In this document: positions 55,601 through 64,000 of the stretch, piece after piece
Layout: each line of letters opens with the position of its first letter
Numbering within the stretch: position 1 is the first letter of the stretch
Assembly (NCBI GenBank): GCA_013397455.1
Contig: VYZB01000386.1
Span: forward strand, 300,755-364,754
DNA length: 64,000 bases
Direction: 5' to 3'
DNA from: Crotophaga sulcirostris
Taxonomy: Eukaryota > Chordata > Aves > Cuculiformes > Crotophagidae
Position numbers and translations under genes: made by a program
The notes under the pieces: generated by a model
What the model was told of the DNA's origin: nothing
Seen by the model: the letters and a program-made list of their open reading frames with translations, nothing else
The model's database searches: none

Positions 55601-56285
55601 GTGTTTCCTGTGTTCATTAAAACCCAGTCTTTCAACAGAGAACACAGAGTCATTTCTCTTCTGGGAACCTGGATTTCATTGCTAGTGAATTCCATTCTCC
55701 ATTAAGAAATATGATGACTGATGTTAGAAATACTCTTGTTATTCAGAAGGGACATGCTGACATTTGCTTAGTAGGGTAAAGTGGTAGTTAATAATGATAT
55801 TTGCATTACAATTGCATTCCGAAGTCCTTCAAGGTTTCTGATATTTTGGAGCTACAGAAGATATCTAGATGTTGTAGCAATACACTTGCACTCTGCGTAA
55901 CTGCATTTGTATGTGTTGTAAAAACTGGCCACTTCTGACTGAAAAATCAATCATGCCCAGCTTTACTAAGGACAAATAAAAATACAGATTCATTATAAAA
56001 TTTTCTCATACTGTAGCACCAGACCAACCAGGCGTAGAACATGAAAGAGAAACTAAGACTGCAACTAAGAATGTGGGGTTTTTGCCTACGTATGACAATG
56101 TCAACCCTTGCAAGCACGCAGCTAGGAAGGAAGGGAGTAGATAACTAGCTATTGCTGACTTTGACTTTGCCTAGCTGAACTTTCCCTTTGTGTTGCAATC
56201 ATGCTTGATTTGACTGGCTAGGAAGCAGGTTCCATCATGGCATTGTTTGGTTTATTGTTTGCCATTGACAGGAATTTAGGGATGC

Positions 56286-56851
56286 TGACAGGGTTGAGGG
56301 AGATGATTGTCCCGCTCTACTCCCCGCACTAGTGTGGCCCCACCTACTGTGTGCAGTGTTGGACGCCACAGTATGAAAAGGACATAAAACTACTGGAGAG
56401 TGTCCAGGGGAGGCCACAAAGCTGGTGAAGGGTCTAGAGGGGAAGTCATATGAGGAGCAACTGAAGTCACTTGGTCTGTTCAGGCTGGAGAAGAGGAGAC
56501 TGAGAGGGGATCTCATAGCTGTTTACTGCCTTCTCACAAGGGAAGGAGAAGAAACAGGTGCTGATCTCTTCTCTCTTGTGACCTGTGATAGGACTAGAGG
56601 TAATGGCAGGAAGATGTGCCAGGGGAGGTTCAGACTGGATATTAGGAAGAGGTTCTTCACCCAGTGGGTGGTGGAGCACTGGAACAGCTCCCCAGGGAAG
56701 CAGTCATGGCACCAAGTCTGCCAGTTTTCAAGAAGAATTTGGACAGTTACACGGTGTGAATGTTGGGAGTGTCGTACGTAGGGGTTCGAGTTGAACTCGA
56801 TAATCCTTTTGGGTGCCTTCCAACTCTGGTAATTCTATGATTCTATGATTA
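56286..56851 (+). mobile_element. CR1 LINE, 5'-truncated, about 565 bp
   Basis: This is the longest CR1 in the window. It runs from GACAGGGTTGAGGGAGATGA through TACTGGAGAGTGTCCAGGGG, GGCTGGAGAAGAGGAGACTG and TTCAGACTGGATATTAGGAA to GGGTGCCTTCCAACTCTGGT and an ATTCTATGATTCTATGATTA tail. The ORF2 C-terminal region is recognisable ([11 protein letters not shown]), but the 'LPREVV' motif is lost and the frame is broken just after it. It is not capable of retrotransposition. Confidence 0.92.
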
Positions 56852-59425
56852 TTAGCATTTCCATTATTGAAGGATGTCCTCTTTACGTAGAATCTTATTA
56901 CCTTTAGGAGAACCTGTCTTAAGAAGGAATATATGTGCTTTGGAAGAGGCTCTGTGAGTTTGCTTGTGTAGTGTCACGAAGATATGATCAAAGTGTACTG
57001 TTCTTGGTTTTGTACTTATCTACAGTCTGTTCCTGGGTCTCCAAAAAGTAAAAAGATTAATAACTTTTACATGAAATTAAAAGATGTAATCATAGAATGG
57101 AAAATAAACTCTCAGAAGACTAAAGAGTGAGGGCTAGTTTGCTTAAGCATTAGGAAGGGCTGTAAGTGAGATTACAGAAAGTTTACCTTAACTGTAGAAG
57201 TTTGACTTTTCTAATCAAGGCTGATTGATAACAGCCCAAACATGCCTTAAAGGATATGCACATCCTTTCAAATGTAAAATCTGTCTCGAAGCTATTACCT
57301 GTTGCTTCTGAACAGTTCTGGTAGCAGAACAGCCTTGGAAACACACGGAGTGCTGGCATAATCTGAGGAGCATCTCTCTAGTTGAGTGTCATGACTTCAG
57401 CAATAGCTAGTTAGCGATGCTGTAGAGGGAGGTGTATGAAGACCTTTCCTAAATTGTTAGGAATTGCATTATAGAATCTCTTGCTAATCTCCACCTGTTG
57501 GTGTTTGCTTATAGTGGAACTGCAGGGCTTATTCGTGTATGTATCCAATTGTGGTTTAAATCCTCTTGATTCTTAGCATCAGTTGTATTTTGTGACAATC
57601 CGTTGCATGGGTTATCCAACCATTGTTTTTAAAACAAAGTATCAATTTGAAATGTGATTTAATTATGTTTGACTTTGTAGTAGGAGGGCAAGTAAAAAAT
57701 ACTTCCCAATTAACTTTCACTATACTATGTATATTTATTCAGTCCTCTTTCGGATAAAGAACCTCAATCTTGTCAGTCATTCCTAATTCAGTTGTTTGTC
57801 TTTGACTAATGACTTTTGCTGTCTGACTCTAGGACCCTTTATTGCCTCCATATAATTTTTAGATGTGGAGATCAGAATAAACCTGTATCCAAGGCGAGCA
57901 CATGACATTGACTTTTATGCTAGCATTATAATAATGTAAGTGTTTTGGTTTTCTTGTTCTTTTGAGGATATTCTGAATTTGTTTACCATTTTTTGCTAAG
58001 CAAATTTCTTGATCTTTTGTGGGATGGTATGATGAGTTTTCCTGCAATGGACTGTTATGGTGCTGGATTTTATTTCTGCCTGTTTTTTTCAGCAGTAGAT
58101 TGTAATCTGCTTATTTACCCTGTCTTACTTACGAGTGCTTCTTGCGTACTCTTAGTCAAAGGCTAGACTGGATGTTGGGATCAAGAGACGGGAAGAAAAG
58201 ATAAAGCCACCATTCACCTTTATCTTGGTTAATGTTGTCTCACGTAGTTTGTTTTTTTTTCATTTATTGTCCACAAAATGTGTGGACTTCGAATGCTCAG
58301 TTGTAGGGTATTTTTTCTTTTACACTTTGTTTCTGTGTACGGAGAAGTAAGCATGTACTTTTTTCCTCTGGTCATTTCAGTGATCTGTGGACAACAAGCT
58401 CACAAGCACTATCTAAATCATATACAAAACTGGTAGCAAAGGATAATAAAATATATTTGTCTTTTTAAGAGAAATTCCTAATACCTCCTTAAGGCTACCT
58501 AAGACCTTTAATTCCAGCGCTCCCTGAGCTCAGCCTGGCTCCTCAGTTTCGGCAGTGCCTTTTTAGGTGCCTTTTCCCTGAAAGTTCTGCAATATTTGAA
58601 TGCCACAAAATAGCAATCAGAACAGCTGAGTAAAAACTACACAAGTATTGAAAGCATTTATTTTACTGGCTCGGTAGCATTGAAGAGAGCTCAGTTCTTT
58701 GTGACCTCATGTATCATCCCTTGGTCCCAGTGTTAGCCTGAAGAGTCCATCTCTCCATCATTTCCAGCAGCTGATCCTCCAGCACTGCTCCCTGGGCTGT
58801 GGCTACAGAACCCATCAAGGGGAACTTGTCTTGTTAGCTTTGACGACAGTTTCAACAAAGCAGATGTTTTCTAAGTAAATAAGCCAAGTAAACGCCCAAC
58901 CTGTTCAACATTAGTTTACCACTTTATGGTCGTGAATCACACGAGTTCATAATTCTGAAGTTTCTCTGAAATTACAGATCTGCAGTCTTTGTCAGTGAGT
59001 GGCATGGGCACCTGAGAGACCAGAGTTGAAGTTGCAAAGGTGACTAAATAGTTTCTCTTAACTCTTAAGCAATTAACTCTCTGAGGTAAATGCTGATCTT
59101 GTAAAAAGAATTAGAAAACATGCTATTAATTCCGTTCCTGCTTTCTTGAAAGCTTCAGTTTCAGCCGCGCTTATGGTTGAGCTCGTGCCTTCTGAAAATG
59201 TTTGGCCAATTTCTAAGCCTGTAAAGTAGCTTGTCTGAGCAGCAGCTGAATCTAAAATCTTTTCTGGCTGTCACAGTTCCTAGCAGTGCTGGGACAAACC
59301 CATTTTGGAATGCTTCTTTGTGCTGTGTTTTAAATAGCGAGTATACTCCCTCCTTGCTAAGAATGTTTTTGTGATTTTTAGAATTTTCTTTCTCAGCATT
59401 GGCATTTGCCTCTTTGTCTGTCTAG

Positions 59426-59450
59426 CCCCCTTCCCTCCCTCTCCCCCCCC
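59426..59450 (-). repeat. C-rich tract: G-quadruplex motif on the minus strand
   Basis: On the + strand C5-TT-C3-T-C3-TCT-C8 occurs within 25 bases. Its complement therefore has four G-runs of three or more with loops of 3, 1 and 2, a canonical quadruplex pattern, and the + strand could form an i-motif. It lies in the intron downstream of exon B, on the template strand for FARS2 transcription. Confidence 0.75.
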
Positions 59451-59533
59451 AGTTTTCATTTTCAGTTATTTTTGTTTATGTTGAACTTCTGCCTGCTCAG
59501 CTGCAGCAGAGCCGTGTTGGCAGCCCGCCTTGT

Positions 59534-59569
59534 GTTGTACAATTCTACAACTTCTGCTGCTTAGCAGCA
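59534..59569. repeat. Two adjacent perfect inverted repeats
   Basis: GTTGTA-CAATTC-TACAAC (59534-59551) is followed three bases later by TGCTGC-TTA-GCAGCA (59555-59569). Each has perfect 6-bp arms. The surrounding 400 bases are somewhat richer in CpG than the rest of the intron. A function as a regulatory or structured element is possible but unproven. Confidence 0.6.
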
Positions 59570-60129
59570 TGTTGGAAATCGCTTTGAAATTAATTCATGT
59601 TGGACCAAAAGCAGCATCTTTGTTGTTACCCCCTCAGAATAATTTTGTGCTATAATTGGAATTCACATTTGAAATAAACAAACATGATTTCTGATCTATA
59701 GACAGTTCTGGATGCGTAGTAAGTGAGAGATTCGTGCATGCAGCCCTGTCCCTGGAAGAGAGATGTATTTCCAAAGCATGCATGACACATCTGGTGCCTT
59801 GGGGCAGGTTAGCACTGAAGGGCAGCCTCAAATCCCTGCTGGGCCACCCTGAGACCTGTCAACAAATTGTTTGCTCTGTGCTGTTCTTGACATGAATGTG
59901 CTATAAGACTTGTGTTGTTTCTGTTCTCATCTTTGGAAAACTGATGCCCAGTGGCAAGGATAGAAGCTGTGACTCCACCATGCTACTGTTGCCAAACCAG
60001 TACCTTGGATGGCATCTGGGAAGGAAGATGAGTCTCTAGGCTTTCATGATCCCTTTTGCGTGTAGGCTGAATGTTTCGCACAGTCTAGGATTTTGATTTC
60101 AACAGGGATGTGCTGGAAATTCAAAGAAA

Positions 60130-60523
60130 GGTGAAGGGTCTAGAGCACAAGTCTTACGAGGAGCGGCTGAGGGAACTGCAATTGTTTAGTCTGGAGAAAA
60201 AGAGGCTGAGGGGAGGAAGGAGGTTGTAGCGAGGTGAGTGTTGGTCTCTTCTCCCAAGTAACAAATGATAGAACAAGAGGAAATGGACTCAAGTTGTGCC
60301 AGGGGAGGTTTAGACTGGATATCAGGAAGAATTTCTTCACCAAAAGGGCTATCAAGCATTGGAACAAGCTGCCCAGGGAAGTGGTGGAGTCACCACCCCT
60401 GGACGTATTTAAAAGACTTGTAGATGTGGTGCTTAGGGGTATGGTTTAGCAGTGCTAAGTTAAGGATTGGACTCGATGATCTTAAAGGTCTTTTCCAACC
60501 TAAACAATTTTATGATTCTATGA
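60130..60523 (+). mobile_element. CR1 LINE, 5'-truncated, with an internal deletion
   Basis: The element runs from GGTGAAGGGTCTAGAGCACA through GAGCGGCTGAGGGAACTG and TTAGACTGGATATCAGGAAG to GATTGGACTCGATGATC, TTCCAACCTAAACAATTTTA and a TGATTCTATGA tail. Compared with the usual CR1 order, about 30 bases are missing at GAGGCTGAGGGGA|GGAAGGAGG near 60212. After that the ORF2 C-terminal frame is open from about 60234 to 60449 (for example [19 protein letters not shown]). Its relatively intact tail suggests that it is one of the younger copies here. Confidence 0.92.
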
Positions 60524-63444
60524 AAATTGACAGGGATAATCAAAGGAAGGGAGTGATTGAGAAAACCGATTTTGGTAGAGGTGATTTGGTGGATGACTGA
60601 TAGAGATCTAAAATATAATGGGTGGGTTGGAAATGATGAGTAGAGAAGGATGGCTTCATGGCTTCTTCTAGTACAGAATGCAGCATGCTTCAAATGAAAC
60701 TACTAGGAACCAGCTTCAGAACAAGCTTCTCTGATAATCCTTGCAGGAGGATGACAGAGATGCCAAAAGTTCGGGGCCGGGGGGGAGGTGATGACTGGAT
60801 GAGATAATACAGAGGAGTATACTGAGACATGAAAAATAAATAGAAGCAATGTGCATCTCAGGAACGCTTTGTGTTGAAAACAGATTAGAACCCAGGAGAG
60901 TGTTAGAGGCTTGGGCTAACACATGTGCACATTGGCTTGGTTTTTAAATTAAGGTATCCACTTATTAAGACTGTTTAACTGTGTATCATGAGTTTGTGGT
61001 GTTGGGGGATATTTTTTGTTGCAGATAAGATGGAGCTATATAGACCTTTGGTCTGGCACCAAAACAGCTGTTCATGTGGTCTTGTATGGTGTAGTTCAGT
61101 AATTTGAGATTTTATTTTTTCTCAACTTTGAAATCTAGGTATTTTTGCTGCAGATTATTGCTCTTTTTTTCCCTTTATCTCCACATTTGCAATCAGTTGT
61201 TTGATATTTAGAATAAAACCAAGATCTTCTGAAACCTGATTGCATTAAAACCTGGTACTATAAAGGGAGTATTTAAATCCACTTTGTGCTCCTTTAACTG
61301 AGAAATGCCTAGGGCACAGGCACTTGAAATTGCTTTTTCAAGCCAAGAACATGGTTGCTGTTTCTGTCACACCAGTAATGGTTCCAGGCATTTTTGTGAA
61401 TTCAGTCAAGACACAGACTAGTGCAGCCAGAAAAGCAAAGGGTGAGAAGGTACTGATGAGATAAAAGTGAGGTGTGGGAGACCTGCAGCACAGCTAATTT
61501 GCAATTAGCATCTTCCCACTTCCCTGTTGTCTGCCTGTCCTGCAATTCCAAAGGAGGCAGAATGAATTCAGTTTGAAAGGATGCTAAGAATGGCTGTAGA
61601 AAGCTGACAGGGCTGCAAATAGACAGAGACATGTCTGTGGGTGCCAGCGAAGGAGGAGCAGGTCATGCCCTGTAAGCCTCTGCGGAAGGAGTCATTTAGC
61701 ACAGCTTGATGGGAATTGGGTAATGGCAGTATGTTTGGAGATTAGATTGAGGAGTAAATGATGGATGAACTGCATAGCCCAAAAAATACTGTATACCACT
61801 GTCATGCCTGTGTTCTCACAATCAATAGCTGTCGTAACAGTAAGTAGTTGTTCCTACGCTGTCCCCTTTTCCTCCCTGCCACTTAACTCCCCATTGCACT
61901 CTTGTTGCTCAGTGATGCAGTAGCACCTGTGAAAAAAAATGAAATCACATAGATTATATTTTAAACATGATTGGAAATCCATTTTTTTTAAAGGATCACA
62001 TTCCATTGCAGTTTTCTTCTAAACATCCAAATGGATCTGTGCATTTCTTGAACATAATAAAATGAGTGAACCAGTTTTTTTTTCCTCTTGATTCATCACA
62101 CAAAATTCCTCCTTCTTCATTAAATTATTAATGATTCACAAAATGATTCACGTCACAACATTCCTGAGGAAGTGTGGATATCGGTACTGGCACTGTAGAA
62201 GAATAGACTCCAGGAAAGTCTTACTGGCTTCTTCAAGCAGTGAGTTAACCTAGAACTTACCAAATTTATAAGGTAAACTTTTTGAAATTGTTTAATTTTT
62301 TTAATATTGCCTCTTTCTGGACTGAAAGAGGAGGACTTTGCAGACCTTTTTGAGTTGTTTGTCTAAGAAAGATGCCCCAGGATCTGTGCCAGACCTTTCT
62401 TCTGGCAGCGGTTCTGTTTCTGTGAACACAATAGGGACAAAGAGACAGAGACAGTTTCTTTGCTTGTGATTTCTACCCCTGTCTTTGGGAACGGTGTTCC
62501 CCTGGCTGTTGTCTGTGTGGTCTCTCAGCTCCATATTCACTACAGTTTCTCAAAAGCCATTGGTTTTCTGGTAACTTTTTCCTTATATGAGATTCAAAGA
62601 GCTACAACTACTCCATCCCACTAGAATCACTCCAACCTAGGGGAGCGGCTTAGTCTACGACTTGACTTCACTTTGTACTTCGCTTTGGGCTGTATCCTCT
62701 TACTGCTTTAACTACCACTTCAGAGATGAGCGTTCCACTCCTTGATGCTTTTGATCAGATAGGAAACTGTTTACATCATCACCTTAACTGCAGTCTGTGT
62801 ATGATGATGCTTATTAATAACTTAGCGTAGCACTATTACATAGAAAACCAAACAGCCACCTCTGATGCCTGGGAAATTTGGTGAGTGTGTTTTTGAAATG
62901 GACACTGTTGTGCAAGTGCGAATTAGCCAGTCGTGAACCTGGGAGAGAATGTAGCTGAAGGAGATTTTCTGTACAATTCCTATAAAATTATCTAGAGAAA
63001 GTAATGTTTTCAGGTAGACCTTACACAGCAAAAAACAGACTTAAATATGATGACTTTAAATTGCATAGTAAACTTTTGTATTACATTTTTTTTATTAAAT
63101 TGTGGACTCTTTAAAGTGATTGTCTTCAAACACAGCTACATTTCTATAACTTGATTATATTTGTTCCTAATAAAATTCTAAAGAATTCAAGATTATTTCT
63201 TAGTGCTTAGAATTGTATTGCTTAGTATTGCCTTTAAAATAAGTTGTTTAAACTATTCAAACTGTTTATGCAGGATGCCTCTGTTTGTACTCTTTCAAAC
63301 CTAGATAAAATCCCTGTTTCCAGAAGGTATGTTGCTGCAGGAGGCATGTGCTTACACCTCTGCCTGTCTTATTTTCCAGCGTTTCCCATGCCCTGAGGCT
63401 ATAGACTTGTTCCTGATTTTGGTTCCATTGTCTAGCCTTCTCCT

Positions 63445-63815
63445 AAAAGCAAGGTCCACACTGACTCCAAACTGGGTTGCACAGGGGTTTATCCAGTTTG
63501 CTCTTGGAAATCTCCAAGGGTGGAGACAACACAGCCTCTCTGGTCAGCCTGCTCCACTGCTTGACTGTCCTCATGGTGAAAAAGTCTTTCCAAATATCTG
63601 ATCTGAACCTCACTTAATATTGATCTACTGTTGTCACTCATTCTCCTTCTGTGCACTGCTGTAAAGAGGCTGACTCTTTTCCATAACCTACTTGTAGGTA
63701 CTCGCAGACAATTATTAGGTCTCCCAAGATGCGTCTCCCTGCAGCAAGGCTTCACATTCTGTCCTCACAGGGTCTGTGCTCCAGCCTCCATCTTCCTTGC
63801 ATTCTTCATCAATAC
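63445..63815 (-). mobile_element. CR1 LINE 3' fragment, antisense
   Basis: Reading the + strand, the element shows the reverse complements of the CR1 'ccagtttgctcttggaaatctcc', 'ctccactgcttgactgtcc' and 'tgtgctccagcc' blocks in the right order. A 33-base stretch (63553-63585) is identical to the antisense CR1 near 28.1 kb. The typical CR1 tail is missing at the left end, so the 3' terminus is truncated or too diverged to see. The right limit is uncertain by a few tens of bases. Confidence 0.8.
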
Positions 63816-64000
63816 CCAGTTTATTTTTAATTCTGTATATTTTTTTGCCTTTGGTGCTGATCTCTGTGTCCAGCTACCTGAGGATTTTTCTTTACAGTCA
63901 ACATTTTTGATCAGCCAAATCAGTCCATCATTATAGAGAGCATGATTGGGAACTTTTATGGATAAAGACAACACTTTCATGGTGTTTCAAACCCGTGGCA

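Larger units (their letters stand above)
41802..64000 (+). other. FARS2: FARS2 intron, 5' part (downstream of exon B)
   Basis: This phase-2 intron starts at GTAAGT and runs past the window end. I searched for the final FARS2 exon (a YRITYRHMERTL-like peptide) and did not find it. The first 13 kb (41802-54893) hold no CR1 fragment that I can recognise, only AT-rich unique sequence and short purine tracts. From 54.9 to 60.5 kb four sense CR1 fragments cluster, and an antisense CR1 lies at 63.4-63.8 kb. Stretches 56852-60129 and 60524-63444 contain a C-rich quadruplex-type tract, paired inverted repeats near 59.5 kb, and otherwise nothing I can name. Confidence 0.88.

Noticed and set aside
60773..60788. 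GGGG-CC-GGGGGGG-A-GG, possible quadruplex.
   Set aside because: At best three usable G3 runs plus a GG, short of a canonical motif.
41802..64000. Search for the last FARS2 coding exon, encoding the C-terminal end of the FDX-ACB domain.
   Set aside because: No translated stretch resembles the expected YRITYRHMERTL region, so the exon is presumably further downstream.

Overview
This 64 kb window looks like vertebrate nuclear DNA, most likely from a bird. It is AT-rich and CpG-poor, carries no long uninterrupted gene, and is peppered with truncated CR1 LINEs ending in the ATTCTATG-type 3' tail typical of avian CR1. I see no bacterial, phage, plasmid or CRISPR structure.

The only gene I can support is FARS2, the nuclear gene for mitochondrial phenylalanyl-tRNA synthetase, on the + strand. 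Two internal coding exons are visible. Exon A (20667-20827) carries class II motif 3 and the end of the catalytic domain. Exon B (41650-41801) starts the C-terminal ferredoxin-fold anticodon-binding (FDX-ACB) domain. Their lengths, phases and residue order match human FARS2 codons 302-355 and 356-406 as I remember them. The preceding exons lie upstream of the window and the last coding exon (about 46 codons) lies downstream, so all else here is intron: the 3' part of one (1-20666), one complete 20.8 kb intron (20828-41649) and the 5' part of a third (41802-64000).

The introns hold nine recognisable CR1 fragments. Six are on the + strand (about 1.3, 35.9, 54.9, 55.1, 56.3 and 60.1 kb) and three on the - strand (about 7.8, 27.9 and 63.4 kb). 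There is one compact nonautonomous hAT-type DNA transposon at 6658-6868 with a perfect 8-bp target-site duplication. Other content is a few probable ancient interspersed-repeat remnants, two G-quadruplex-type tracts, a 28-nt alternating pyrimidine/purine run, short simple repeats and a few blocks that could be conserved noncoding elements.

I did not find an undescribed biological system. The observations most worth checking are the hAT insertion, an exon-like broken reading frame 1.3 kb upstream of exon A, two copies of a shared CCCATT-N6-AATGGG palindrome, a back-to-back pair of perfect inverted repeats near 59.5 kb, and an Asn in FARS2 at the position equivalent to human Asp325.
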